Shown in pieces: positions 17,911-29,253 of a DNA stretch of 64,000 nt. The stretch spans positions 1 to 64,000 of the forward strand of contig NZ_CABVQC010000048.1 in assembly GCF_902499175.1 (NCBI RefSeq), written 5' to 3'. The number at the start of each line of letters is the position of its first letter. The first letter of the stretch is position 1. This stretch comes from Burkholderia aenigmatica (GTDB lineage: Bacteria > Pseudomonadota > Gammaproteobacteria > Burkholderiales > Burkholderiaceae). The translations under genes and the position numbers were made by a program. The notes beneath the pieces were generated by a model. It had not been told where the DNA came from, ran no database searches, and worked only from the letters and a program-made list of their open reading frames with translations.

Positions 17911-19044
17911 ATGATAGCAACTGCCGCCACCATCGAATGCATCGAGACGCTGCTCGTCGACGTGCCGACGATTCGGCCCCACAAATTGTCGGTCGCCACG
18001 ATGAATTGCCAGACCCTCGTGCTGGTGCGTGTTCGATGCACGGACGGTATCGAAGGCGTCGGCGAGGCAACGACCATCGGCGGTCTCGCGTATGGCGAGG
18101 AGAGCCCCGAAAGCATCAAGGTCAACATCGACACCTACTTTGCACCGCTGCTGCAGGGCATGGACGCGACGCGTCCGGGAGCCGCGCTGGCGCGCGCCCG
18201 CAAGCTGTTCCAGGGCAACCGCTTCGCAAAATGCGCGATCGAGACCGCGCTGTTCGACGCGCAGGCGCGCCGCCTCGGCGTGCCGCTGTCCGAGCTGTTC
18301 GGCGGCCGCCGGACCGATGCGGTGGACGTCGCATGGACGCTGGCGAGCGGCGACACGCAGCGCGACATCGCGGAAGCCGAAGCGATGCTCGACGCCCGTC
18401 GCCACCGCGCGTTCAAGCTGAAGATCGGCTCGAACGCCGTGGCCGACGACGTCGCGCATGTGATCGCGATCAAGCGCGCGCTCGGCGAGCGTGGCGACGT
18501 GCGCGTCGACGTAAACCAGGCATGGAGCGAAACCGATGCGATCTGGGCCGGCGCACGGCTTGCGGAAGCCGGCGTGAGCCTCGTCGAGCAGCCGATCGCC
18601 GCGACCAACCGCGCGGGGCTGAAACGCCTCACGCAACTTGCGCAGGTGCCGATCATGGCCGACGAGGCGCTGCACGGCCCCGTCGATGCGTTCGCGCTCG
18701 CGCAGGACCGCGCGGCCGACGTGTTCGCGGTGAAGATCGCGCAATCGGGCGGCCTGCAGGGCGCGGCGAGCGTCGCGTCGATCGCCGCGGCGGCCGGTAT
18801 CGAACTGTACGGCGGCACGATGCTCGAGGGCGCGGCCGGCACGATGGCGTCCGCGCAACTGTTCAGCACGTTCGACTCGCTGAAATGGGGCACCGAACTG
18901 TTCGGCCCGCTGCTGCTCACCGAGGAAATCCTCGTCGAGCCGCTGCGATACGAGGATTTCAAGCTGCACCTGCCGGCAGCGCCCGGCCTCGGCATCACCT
19001 TCGACTGGGCCCGCATCGAACGGATGCGACGCGACGCCCGCTGA
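17911..19044 (+). CDS. catB: Muconate cycloisomerase
   Basis: 377-residue enolase-superfamily enzyme converting cis,cis-muconate to (+)-muconolactone. The catalytic Lys motif FKLKIG is near residue 170; metal ligands appear as RVDVNQAW (Asp), EQPI (Glu) and MADEAL (Asp/Glu), followed by the second Lys in VFAVKIAQSGG. The ATG follows AACAGGAGGAA, which fixes the start although the frame is open upstream. It is the first gene of catBAC. Confidence 0.92.
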   Translation: MIATAATIECIETLLVDVPTIRPHKLSVATMNCQTLVLVRVRCTDGIEGVGEATTIGGLAYGEESPESIKVNIDTYFAPLLQGMDATRPGAALARARKLFQGNRFAKCAIETALFDAQARRLGVPLSELFGGRRTDAVDVAWTLASGDTQRDIAEAEAMLDARRHRAFKLKIGSNAVADDVAHVIAIKRALGERGDVRVDVNQAWSETDAIWAGARLAEAGVSLVEQPIAATNRAGLKRLTQLAQVPIMADEALHGPVDAFALAQDRAADVFAVKIAQSGGLQGAASVASIAAAAGIELYGGTMLEGAAGTMASAQLFSTFDSLKWGTELFGPLLLTEEILVEPLRYEDFKLHLPAAPGLGITFDWARIERMRRDAR

Positions 19045-19075
19045 CCCCACACGACAACCGAAACCGGAGACACAG

Positions 19076-19978
19076 ATGAACAAGCAAGCCATCGACGCAC
19101 TGCTGAAGACCTTCGACGACGCCGCAGAAAAGCCGGGCAACCCGCGCGTGCGCGCGATCGTCAACCGGATCGTGCAGGACATCTGCTACACGATCGAGGA
19201 CTTCGACGTGCAGCCGAGCGAATTCTGGACGGCGCTGAACTACCTGAATGAAGCCGGCCGCGAATTCGGGCTGATCGCCGCGGGCCTCGGCCTCGAGCGC
19301 TTCCTCGACGTGCGCATGGACGAAGCCGAGGAAAAGGCCGGCATCCAGGGCGGCACGCCGCGCACGATCGAAGGGCCGCTGTACGTCGCCGGTGCGCCGG
19401 AATCGGTCGGCCATGCGCGTCTGGACGACGGCACCGATCCGGGCCAGACGCTCATCATGCGCGGCCAGGTGCTCGGCCAGGACGGCGCGCCGCTCGCGAA
19501 CGCGCTGGTCGAGGTGTGGCACGCGAACCATCTCGGCAACTACTCGTACTTCGATCAGTCGCAGCCCGCGTTCAACCTGCGTCGCTCGATCCGCACCGAT
19601 GCCGACGGCCGATACAGCTTCCGCAGCGTGCTGCCGGTCGGCTACAGCGTGCCGCCGGGAAGCAAGACCGAGCAACTGCTCGACCAGCTCGGCCGCCACG
19701 GCCATCGTCCGGCGCACATTCACTTCTTCGTTTCGGCGGACGGTTATCGTAAGCTGACGACGCAGATCAACATCGATGGCGATCCGCATCTGTGGGACGA
19801 CTTCGCCTTCGCGACGCGCGACGGGTTGATCCCGCCGGTGAAGCAGGCCGAAGGCGCGGAAGGCAAGCCGTATGGCGTCGACGGGCAGTTCGCGCTGATC
19901 GACTTCGATTTCTCGCTGCTCAAGGAAAAGCAGGACGTGCCGGGCAGCGAAGTCGAGCGGGCCCGCGCGCAGGCGTGA
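19076..19978 (+). CDS. catA: Catechol 1,2-dioxygenase
   Basis: 300-residue intradiol ring-cleaving dioxygenase that opens catechol to cis,cis-muconate using non-haem Fe(III). An N-terminal helical dimerisation/linker domain is followed by the beta-sandwich core. The iron ligands can be placed: Tyr in GNYSYFDQSQ, Tyr in VGYSVPPG, and two His in RHGHRPAHIHFF (about 206-217). QINIDGDPHLWDDFAFATRDGL near the end is a family hallmark. It receives catechol from AndA. It lies 31 bp after catB and carries its own GGAGA site. Confidence 0.93.
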   Translation: MNKQAIDALLKTFDDAAEKPGNPRVRAIVNRIVQDICYTIEDFDVQPSEFWTALNYLNEAGREFGLIAAGLGLERFLDVRMDEAEEKAGIQGGTPRTIEGPLYVAGAPESVGHARLDDGTDPGQTLIMRGQVLGQDGAPLANALVEVWHANHLGNYSYFDQSQPAFNLRRSIRTDADGRYSFRSVLPVGYSVPPGSKTEQLLDQLGRHGHRPAHIHFFVSADGYRKLTTQINIDGDPHLWDDFAFATRDGLIPPVKQAEGAEGKPYGVDGQFALIDFDFSLLKEKQDVPGSEVERARAQA

Positions 19979-20021
19979 GCGGCCTTCCGATTCGACGAAC
20001 CGATAACGCAAGGAGTGCAGG

Positions 20022-20312
20022 ATGCTGTTTCATGTGGAAATGACCGTCCGTCTGCCGACGGACATGGATCCGGTCAAGGCGGCCACGCTGAAGGCGGAAG
20101 AAAAGGCGATGTGCCAGCGGTTGATGAACGAAGGGACCTGGCGGCATCTGTGGCGGATCGCCGGGCAGTATGCGAACGTCAGCATCTTCGACGTCGAAAG
20201 CGTGCAGCAACTGCATGACCTGCTGAGCCAGCTGCCGCTGTTCCCGTATATGGAAATGGAAGTGCGGGCGCTGTGCCGGCATCCGTCTTCGGTACGGGAA
20301 GACGATCGCTAA
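20022..20312 (+). CDS. catC: Muconolactone delta-isomerase
   Basis: 96-residue enzyme that converts muconolactone to 3-oxoadipate enol-lactone. The sequence begins MLFHVEMTVRLP and contains GTWRHLWRIAGQYANVSIFDV and LPLFPYMEMEVRAL, typical of the small decameric CatC family. AAGGAG precedes the ATG. It is the last gene of catBAC and is followed by a strong terminator; the 3-oxoadipate pathway genes that come next are not in this window. Confidence 0.93.
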   Translation: MLFHVEMTVRLPTDMDPVKAATLKAEEKAMCQRLMNEGTWRHLWRIAGQYANVSIFDVESVQQLHDLLSQLPLFPYMEMEVRALCRHPSSVREDDR

Positions 20313-20342
20313 ACAAGCGGCCGAGCACTGACAAGGAAGACG

Positions 20343-20377
20343 GGCGGCCTGCGATTGCCTCGCAGGCCGCCTGTTTC
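20343..20377 (+). terminator. Terminator of catBAC
   Basis: A perfect 12-bp stem (GGCGGCCTGCGA with its complement at 20360-20371, loop TTGCC) is followed by TGTTTCATT. It lies 31 bp after the catC stop and before a convergent gene. Confidence 0.8.
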
Positions 20378-20417
20378 ATTGCGTCATCCACAGCGGTGAA
20401 TCGAGTTGCCGCGCGGC

Positions 20418-21602
20418 TTACTTCTGCGCATCCATCTTGTCGGCGGCTTCATCGCCGTACACCTTCGCGACGCGTCGCGCGACGATCGCCTCCATCAGCG
20501 TCTTGTCGAAATCGTCGGCGGTTTTCCAGCCGCTGCCGTCCTTGACGAACGTGAAATCGCCCTTCAACTGCAGCATCGACGGCGCGCCGATCGCGCCGAG
20601 CAGCCGGTCGCGATAATCGATCAGCAGCGGACACGACACGTGGTCGCCGTCGATCTGCCGGCAGTCGGCGGCCGGCATGACGCCCAGCACGTTGCTCGTC
20701 AGCGTCGTCGGTTTGTCGTCGCCGAACATCGGCTTGCCGTAGCTCGGCATCCGCGCCGACACCGCCTTGTCGAATTGCGCGACGCCCGCCATGAAAGCCG
20801 TGCTGATGACGTCGCGGCCGAGCGGTGCGCCGAGCTTCGGATTGAGGCCCTGCGCACTGTAGCGAACCGTCACGTATTCGGGCGGGAACATCTGCACGAC
20901 AAAGGCGCTCTTGTCCTTGTCGTCGTGCCGGACCACATAGCCGATCGTCGCTTGCTCGTCGGCGATACTCACATCCACCAGGCAGCCGCGCGCGCGATTG
21001 GCCTCGTCGTAGCCGACTTCACGCGGGTTGCTGACGTGCGGAAACGACTTGCTGCCCTGGTTGAGCATCTGCATCGGGTTCTTGAGCATCATGTCCCTGC
21101 GCGCGTCGAACAACAGCGAATTCAGCGCCTTGGTCGTGCTCGATGCGCCGCACGCGGGCGCCGATGCGGGCCACAACAGGTAGGCGCCCACCGCGAGCGC
21201 GGCAGCCAGGCCGCCGAAGCCGATCAGCATCTGCTTCTTTTTTTGCTCACGCTGCATCGATGCGACCGTTTCGTTCCGACGCTGTTCGAAGCGGGGCGGA
21301 TCGATCTCCTCCAGCACCGTCATCAGGATGAGTTTCGCGTTGCCGGTCGCATAGTGGCCGTCCAGCAGCTCATGCGTCGCTTTCGCCTCGGCGTCCGCCG
21401 TCGTGTAGCCCTCGGCGATCAGCCAGTCGAGCATGACACGCACGGAATCGGTATCGGGAAGCTCGGCCGGTGCGTCCCGCAGACGCTGGGTGACGCGTGC
21501 CGCCTGCTCCTCCGTCAGATAGCCGCCGGCTTCGAGTGCGATCAGCAGCGGCGCGCGCGGGTCATCGATCGGTTCTGCCTGGCCCGGTTGTTCGAAAGAC
21601 AT
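20418..21602 (-). CDS. Hypothetical membrane-anchored protein
   Basis: 394-residue protein that I do not recognise. The first 120 residues are soluble and acidic/helical, followed by one clear membrane segment (LIGFGGLAAALAVGAYLLW, about 124-143). A probable periplasmic domain with several cysteines (CGASS, GCLVDV, DCRQIDGDHVSC) comes next. QREQKKKQ just before the membrane segment suggests N-in orientation. The C-terminal part (TFVKDGSGWKTADDFDKTLM) looks like a folded extracytoplasmic domain. It is convergent with catC and monocistronic. GGAGA lies upstream of the ATG. Confidence 0.75.
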   Translation of the reverse strand: MSFEQPGQAEPIDDPRAPLLIALEAGGYLTEEQAARVTQRLRDAPAELPDTDSVRVMLDWLIAEGYTTADAEAKATHELLDGHYATGNAKLILMTVLEEIDPPRFEQRRNETVASMQREQKKKQMLIGFGGLAAALAVGAYLLWPASAPACGASSTTKALNSLLFDARRDMMLKNPMQMLNQGSKSFPHVSNPREVGYDEANRARGCLVDVSIADEQATIGYVVRHDDKDKSAFVVQMFPPEYVTVRYSAQGLNPKLGAPLGRDVISTAFMAGVAQFDKAVSARMPSYGKPMFGDDKPTTLTSNVLGVMPAADCRQIDGDHVSCPLLIDYRDRLLGAIGAPSMLQLKGDFTFVKDGSGWKTADDFDKTLMEAIVARRVAKVYGDEAADKMDAQK

Positions 21603-21754
21603 GGTTGTAGTTCTCCGTCGAGACCGATTCGCTGCGCGGGCCACGCCGGCCTATTGTGCAGACGAATCGCGTCGATCCCCGGAAACTACTTGATTCGAGC
21701 GCATGTGTCGATATGCCCGCGCGTCGCGTGCGCGCGCGGGCCTGCCATCCGACA

Positions 21755-22540
21755 TCAAGCCTCGTGTATCAGATGCGCCGCATACCCCACCTTCCCCGGT
21801 GCGATTTCGTCCTTCAGCGTCAACGCCGGGATCTCGTAATCGCCCATGTTCTGGCGCCGGAACGGGATCGGCTGCGTGGTCCAAAGCTCATCCAGACGCT
21901 GGCCGAGCGCCGCACGCGTTTCGTCGAAGCGTGCTTCGTTCATCTTCCCCGACCGGTAGATCACGAACGGCGGCAGCACGGAGAAGCCCGGGTAATACAG
22001 CATCCCGTGCTGGATCGGGAACAGCACGTCGTCGATCGGTCCGTTGATGCCACGCGGGCTGTAATGCGACTGCCATCCGCCTGCCGCGACGATCACCATC
22101 GCGCGCTTGCCGACGAACGAACCCTCGCCATAACGATTGCCCCAATGCGTGTCGGAATGCTCGCCCACCCCGTAGGCAAAGCCGCACGCATACACGCGCT
22201 CGAACCAGCCCTTCATGATCGCCGGCATCGAGAACCACCACAGCGGGAACTGCAGGATCACCGCATCGGCCCACCTCAGCTTGTCCTGCTCGCGCACGAT
22301 GTCGTCGCGCTGCGTGCCGGTTGCGAACGCGTGCTTCGAGTCGTTCGACGGATCGAAACGCGCGTCCGGCTCACGCCCGGTCATGTCGTCCGCGTCGAAT
22401 GCCGCCTTCCAGTTCATCGCATACAGGTCGCTCACCTGCACCGTATGGCCGGCCGCTTCGAGATGCTCGACGGTGAAGTCGCGCAACGATCCGGTCAGCG
22501 AACGCGGTTCGGGATGGGCATAGACGATCAGCGCATTCAT
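21755..22540 (-). CDS. NAD(P)H:quinone oxidoreductase, flavodoxin-like fold
   Basis: 261-residue FMN/FAD-dependent oxidoreductase of the NQO1/KefG-like family (flavodoxin_2). It opens with MNALIVYAHPEPRSLTGSLRD, the flavin phosphate-binding loop, and contains WADAVILQFPLWWFSMPAIMKGWFERVYACGFAYG, a strong family marker. It probably reduces quinones or other electrophiles by two-electron transfer in the cytosol. It is divergently transcribed from a LysR regulator 86 bp away, which probably controls it. Confidence 0.88.
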   Translation of the reverse strand: MNALIVYAHPEPRSLTGSLRDFTVEHLEAAGHTVQVSDLYAMNWKAAFDADDMTGREPDARFDPSNDSKHAFATGTQRDDIVREQDKLRWADAVILQFPLWWFSMPAIMKGWFERVYACGFAYGVGEHSDTHWGNRYGEGSFVGKRAMVIVAAGGWQSHYSPRGINGPIDDVLFPIQHGMLYYPGFSVLPPFVIYRSGKMNEARFDETRAALGQRLDELWTTQPIPFRRQNMGDYEIPALTLKDEIAPGKVGYAAHLIHEA

Positions 22541-22626
22541 GTTCGGTACTCCGTTGATTGAATGACTGCAGGATGCCGCGATCGAAGGTATATTTGAAAT
22601 GAATTCCTGATATTCCAGGTATATCC
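22541..22626. promoter_or_regulatory. Divergent promoter of oxidoreductase and LysR genes
   Basis: AT-richer 86-bp gap. It contains two direct copies of GGTATAT about 33 bp apart and GAATTC between them, a likely site for the LysR regulator and for one or both promoters. The assignment is by position. Confidence 0.4.
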
Positions 22627-23520
22627 ATGAATAATCTCAGGCGACTCGATCTCAATCTGCTCGTCACGCTGGACGTGCTGCTCGCCGAGCACAACGTCAC
22701 GCGCACGGCCGAGAAGCTGAACATGTCGCAGCCGTCGGTAAGCGTGCAGTTGCAGAAGCTGCGCGACCTGTTCGGCGATCCGCTGCTGCTGCCGGGGCCG
22801 CGCGGGATGCGGCCGACTGCGCGCGCGGAGGCGCTGCGCGAGCCGTTGCGGGACGCCATCGAAGCGATCGAACGCGCGGTGATCCCCGCCACGCCGTTCG
22901 ATCCCGCCACCGCGCAGAACACGTGGCGCGTGGCGGCGACCGACTACGGCGAATCAACGATCGTCCTGCCCGCGCTGAACGCGCTGCGTTCGACCGCCCC
23001 CGGTACGCGGCTCGCGATCGTCGAGCTCGTCCCGCCGAGAATCGAGCAGGATACCGAACGAAACGGCATCGACCTCGCCTTTCACACGACCGACGAATCG
23101 CCGGCCGGCATGCGGCGGCTGCCGCTGTTCGTCGAGCGTTATGTGCTCATCGGCCGCGCCGGTCACCCGAAGCTGAAGCGGCGCCCCACGCTCGCGCAGT
23201 TCGGTACGCTCGAGCACGTGATCACGTCGCCCGACGGCGCCGGCTTCTTCGGCGTGACGGACGAAGCGCTCGCGAAGGTGGGTGCCACGCGGCGCGTCGT
23301 GCTGTCGGTGCCACACTTCCTGTTCGTGATGTCGGCCGTCGCCAGCACCGATCTCGTCGCGATGGTGCCCGAGCGGCTGGTGCGCGGCGTGCCCGCGTTG
23401 CGGGTCGTGGAAGCGCCCGTCGACGTGCCCGGCTACGAAATGTCGATGCTGTGGCACGAACGCGTGCATCGCGATCCGGCCCACCGGTGGTTGCGGGAGA
23501 CGATCGCGGCAGCGGTGTAG
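22627..23520 (+). CDS. LysR-family transcriptional regulator
   Basis: 297-residue LysR regulator of the NodD/LinR-like subgroup: the N-terminus MNNLRRLDLNLLVTLDVLLAEHNVTRTAEKLNMSQPSVSVQLQKL is the winged HTH, followed by an effector domain with DLAFHTTDESPAGMRRLPLF and DLVAMVPERLVRG. It probably controls the divergent quinone oxidoreductase gene. The inducer is unknown. Confidence 0.87.
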   Translation: MNNLRRLDLNLLVTLDVLLAEHNVTRTAEKLNMSQPSVSVQLQKLRDLFGDPLLLPGPRGMRPTARAEALREPLRDAIEAIERAVIPATPFDPATAQNTWRVAATDYGESTIVLPALNALRSTAPGTRLAIVELVPPRIEQDTERNGIDLAFHTTDESPAGMRRLPLFVERYVLIGRAGHPKLKRRPTLAQFGTLEHVITSPDGAGFFGVTDEALAKVGATRRVVLSVPHFLFVMSAVASTDLVAMVPERLVRGVPALRVVEAPVDVPGYEMSMLWHERVHRDPAHRWLRETIAAAV

Positions 23521-23586
23521 ATCGTTCGCCCGCCCGGTGCGGCCGCCCGCGTCGATGGCCATCGCACAAAATCCTTCATCCGGGGC

Positions 23587-23622
23587 TTGAAACCGCGCCA
23601 AACACTGTATATATTTACAGTG
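23587..23622 (+). promoter_or_regulatory. LexA-controlled sigma-70 promoter (SOS box)
   Basis: TTGAAA (23587-23592) and TATATT (23610-23615) are spaced by 17 bp, a near-ideal sigma-70 promoter. The -10 element lies inside CTGTATATATTTACAG (23605-23620), which matches the proteobacterial LexA consensus CTGT-N8-ACAG and extends to CACTGTA/TACAGTG, a perfect 7-bp inverted repeat. Repressor binding would block the promoter directly. The gene 62 bp downstream is therefore very likely SOS-induced. Confidence 0.85.
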
Positions 23623-23683
23623 CTTTTGCACCATTTGACCCGAATTCCGTCATCACAGACGGACGGACCTTTGTGAGGCGACC

Positions 23684-24088
23684 ATGTTCCAGGCATCCGC
23701 ATTCGATCCCGAGCAACCCGGCTTCAACCCCGTCCACTTCGAACGCGCCGCACAGCGGGCGGTCGTCGATCTGCAGCGTGTCGCCGGCGGCCCCGCGCAG
23801 CGGGCGCTCGGCCTGCGGCGCCGCACCCATCCTGCGGCCGTCCGCACGATGAGCTGGCAGGCGCTGCTGAACGTCGAAGAGCTGGCATTCTCGAATGCCG
23901 GCTTCCTGAACCGCAACGAGCCGGCCGTCGTCGACGCGTTCATCCGGCTGCGCGACAGCCGCCTGGTCGCCGCGGACGTCGAGGAGCCGGTCGATTGGCG
24001 CCGCGACGATGACGACCTGCCGGCCATCTACCTGATCGTCAAGGCAATGCTCGACGCGGAAGAGGAAGAACGGGCCGAAGCGGCCTGA
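23684..24088 (+). CDS. Hypothetical protein under LexA control
   Basis: Acidic-ended 134-residue cytosolic protein with no domain I recognise. The first half is basic (ALGLRRRTHPAAVRT); the second half reads as amphipathic helices (MSWQALLNVEELAFSNAGFLNRNEPAVVDAFIRLRDSRL) and it ends with DAEEEERAEAA. No signal peptide, membrane segment or cysteine cluster is present. It is monocistronic. A strong promoter overlapped by a textbook LexA box lies 62 bp upstream, so a role in the DNA-damage response is likely, for example in division control or DNA repair, but the function is unknown. GTGAGG lies before the ATG. Confidence 0.8.
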   Translation: MFQASAFDPEQPGFNPVHFERAAQRAVVDLQRVAGGPAQRALGLRRRTHPAAVRTMSWQALLNVEELAFSNAGFLNRNEPAVVDAFIRLRDSRLVAADVEEPVDWRRDDDDLPAIYLIVKAMLDAEEEERAEAA

Positions 24089-24183
24089 ACGGCGCCGACG
24101 CCGGCCGCTCGCGCTTGCCGGGATCGTGCCGCCACGCTGCGTGGTGGCGCGGGACACCCGCTACATTGGCCACATGCGCGCGC

Positions 24184-24255
24184 GTATCGGCGTATCGGCG
24201 TATCGGCGTATCGGCGTATCGGCGTATCGGCGTATCGGCGTATCGGCGTATCGGC
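24184..24255 (+). repeat. Nine tandem copies of an 8-bp repeat (GTATCGGC)
   Basis: Nine exact, uninterrupted copies of GTATCGGC, followed by degenerate versions (GGACCGGC, GGATCAG). It lies in the 250-bp gap between the SOS-controlled gene and the 3' end of fadH, outside any supported gene. An octamer repeat of this length is expected to vary in copy number by slippage. Confidence 0.95.
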
Positions 24256-24338
24256 GGACCGGCGGATCAGATGGCAAATTGTGGTTCGTCGCGCCGTCAA
24301 GCGACGAACATCGTCACGAACGCCGCAGCAGCCACCCG

Positions 24339-27540
<3,202 letters not shown>

Positions 27541-27638
27541 TGGGGAAACCGCGAACGGCACGACGCCCCCGCCCGCGATTTCATCAGTATGATCATTCCC
27601 ACGCCAAAGCGGCGCCCACCGGCGCACTCTCCCGCCCC

Positions 27639-28184
27639 ATGCCCAATCACACCACCCTGATCGAAGCGACGATCGACCGTATCGATGCGAATCTCGTCCG
27701 TGTCGCGGCCGATATCGAGAAGGTGCCGCTTTATCGCCTGACGATGCAGGACGTCTGCTACTTCATCGCCGCCGACGATATCGATGCAGAGGCGTTCAAG
27801 AAAATCGATCAGTTGAAGCCCGGAATGGCAGTGCGCGCATGCACCTTCGACGATCGCGGTCGCCACCGCATCGCGTGGATCAGAAGCAACGACGTCGCAC
27901 TCGCGCCTTACGATGCATTCCGCCAAAAGAGCAGCAACGTGTCACTGCTCACCTGGGCGTCCTGCATCTTCATGCTGAGCCTGCTGATCGCTGCGGCCGC
28001 CTTCAAATCGGGCTGGACGTTCGTCAGCGCAGCAAGCGTGGTCGTCAGCATCATCAGCCTGCTGGGCGCCCTGCTCGCGATCGCCGGCCTGTCCGAACGG
28101 GCCTTCCGGCCCCAGCGGCGCGAAGCCCAGGAAAAGTGGCAATGCGAACCCGCCAGTTTCGCGGTGGAACGGATCAACGCATGA
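27639..28184 (+). CDS. Hypothetical membrane protein, first of a coupled pair
   Basis: 181-residue protein without a recognised family. The first 95 residues are soluble (IDRIDANLVRVAADIEKVPLYRLTMQDVCYFIAADDIDAEAF), followed by two hydrophobic segments (LTWASCIFMLSLLIAAAAF and AASVVVSIISLLGALLAIAGL) and a charged C-terminal tail. The next gene starts inside its stop codon (ATGA), so the two are translationally coupled and probably act together at the inner membrane. Confidence 0.7.
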   Translation: MPNHTTLIEATIDRIDANLVRVAADIEKVPLYRLTMQDVCYFIAADDIDAEAFKKIDQLKPGMAVRACTFDDRGRHRIAWIRSNDVALAPYDAFRQKSSNVSLLTWASCIFMLSLLIAAAAFKSGWTFVSAASVVVSIISLLGALLAIAGLSERAFRPQRREAQEKWQCEPASFAVERINA

Positions 28185-28783
28185 GCGATCGCACCATGCA
28201 GATCGCATCCGGCTGCGTGACGTCCGTGAGCCAGAAGAGGATCGGTACGAAGTTCTGGAGCGTCAACCTGGGCCCGTCCACGCAAAGCATCCAGGAAATC
28301 ACGCTGCAGCTCGACACGTTCGACGCGCCGCTCACGCTCAGGACGAACAGCACGCACAGCCTGTTCGTCGTCGCGTGCGACCGGCTGGATGTCGCGTACG
28401 CCCAAAGTCAGGATCGCCGTGCCATCTTCGGTATCCGGAACGTAACCAACGGCTCGGTGTATCTCGTTCGCACAGCGAAAGTTGCCGCAGCCCGCATCGA
28501 TGTCGTCTCGATGATCGGCCTGATGGTCGCCATGCCCCTCACGATCGTCATGGTGTCCGCGTTGAGACGTAGCACGGAGGGGGCGCTGGACGCGTCCGTG
28601 TGGTTCGGTGTGGCCGGGGTCAGTTTCTTCGCGCTGAGCACGATCCTGCGTACCGTGTTCGGCATCATCATATGGCCCGAGATCCGGCGACTCAGGCAGC
28701 CCGGCGGCAAGCGCGAAATGAATGCCGCAAGACACGCGCTGTCGCTCGCGAACGAAGATACACCGCACGTTCAAATCATCTGA
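28181..28783 (+). CDS. Hypothetical membrane protein, second of a coupled pair
   Basis: 200-residue protein with the same plan as the gene before it: a soluble beta-rich N-terminal part (TSVSQKRIGTKFWSVNLGPSTQSIQEITLQL) and two hydrophobic segments (VVSMIGLMVAMPLTIVMVSAL and FGVAGVSFFALSTILRTVFGI), then a basic tail. The soluble parts of both proteins have OB/SH3-like strand patterns around a conserved DRLDVAYA/DDRGRHRIAW position, so distant homology between the two is possible. It overlaps the upstream gene by 4 bp. Function unknown. Confidence 0.72.
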   Translation: MSDRTMQIASGCVTSVSQKRIGTKFWSVNLGPSTQSIQEITLQLDTFDAPLTLRTNSTHSLFVVACDRLDVAYAQSQDRRAIFGIRNVTNGSVYLVRTAKVAAARIDVVSMIGLMVAMPLTIVMVSALRRSTEGALDASVWFGVAGVSFFALSTILRTVFGIIIWPEIRRLRQPGGKREMNAARHALSLANEDTPHVQII

Positions 28784-28803
28784 CTCGACAAGCACGCAAC
28801 GCG

Positions 28804-29253
28804 TCAGTGGCCGACGCAAATCCTCGCACCGCCGTCACCCTCGGCCGCTTCGATCCGCACGTCACCGGCCGCGGCCACGATCGCGTCGTACACGTCATCG
28901 GTCACGCACACCACCGGCACCGCGATCGCATACAGTTCGGCGGCCACGATCGCGCCGATCGAGATGATCAGGTCGCGCTCCTTCAGCACGATCCCGACCG
29001 GCCCCGTGCCGTTGCGCACGGCTTCCGCAAGCACGCTGCTGCTCGAGCTCGAGCCCTTCGCGTGCGGCATCACCATCACCTTGCCGGCGAGGCTCGCGCC
29101 GGCCTGCGGATGTCCGCGATCGACGATCTTTCCCGCGCCGGAGTCGTAACCGCCCCAGAAGCTGAGCGGCTTGTCGAGCACGAACGGCCGCGCGCATGCG
29201 CTGCCCGGCACGAGCGTATCGCCCGTCAACAGCTTGCCCGTCGCTTCAGTCAT
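28804..29253 (-). CDS. Aconitase X small (swivel) subunit
   Basis: 149-residue DUF126/aconitase X swivelling-domain protein: GDTLVPGSACARPFVLDKPLSFWGGYDSGAGKIVDRGHPQAG, KVMVMPHAKGSSSSSSVLAEAVRNGTGP and LKERDLIISIGAIVAAELYAIAVPVV are family hallmarks; the serine run corresponds to the conserved GSSS phosphate/carboxylate loop. It pairs with the catalytic subunit, whose stop it overlaps by 8 bp. Bacterial members of this two-subunit type dehydrate cis-3-hydroxy-L-proline; archaeal relatives act on mevalonate 5-phosphate. Confidence 0.82.
   Translation of the reverse strand: MTEATGKLLTGDTLVPGSACARPFVLDKPLSFWGGYDSGAGKIVDRGHPQAGASLAGKVMVMPHAKGSSSSSSVLAEAVRNGTGPVGIVLKERDLIISIGAIVAAELYAIAVPVVCVTDDVYDAIVAAAGDVRIEAAEGDGGARICVGH

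Noticed and set aside
24184-24255. CRISPR array
   Set aside because: Units are only 8 bp with no spacers and no cas genes nearby; it is a simple tandem repeat.
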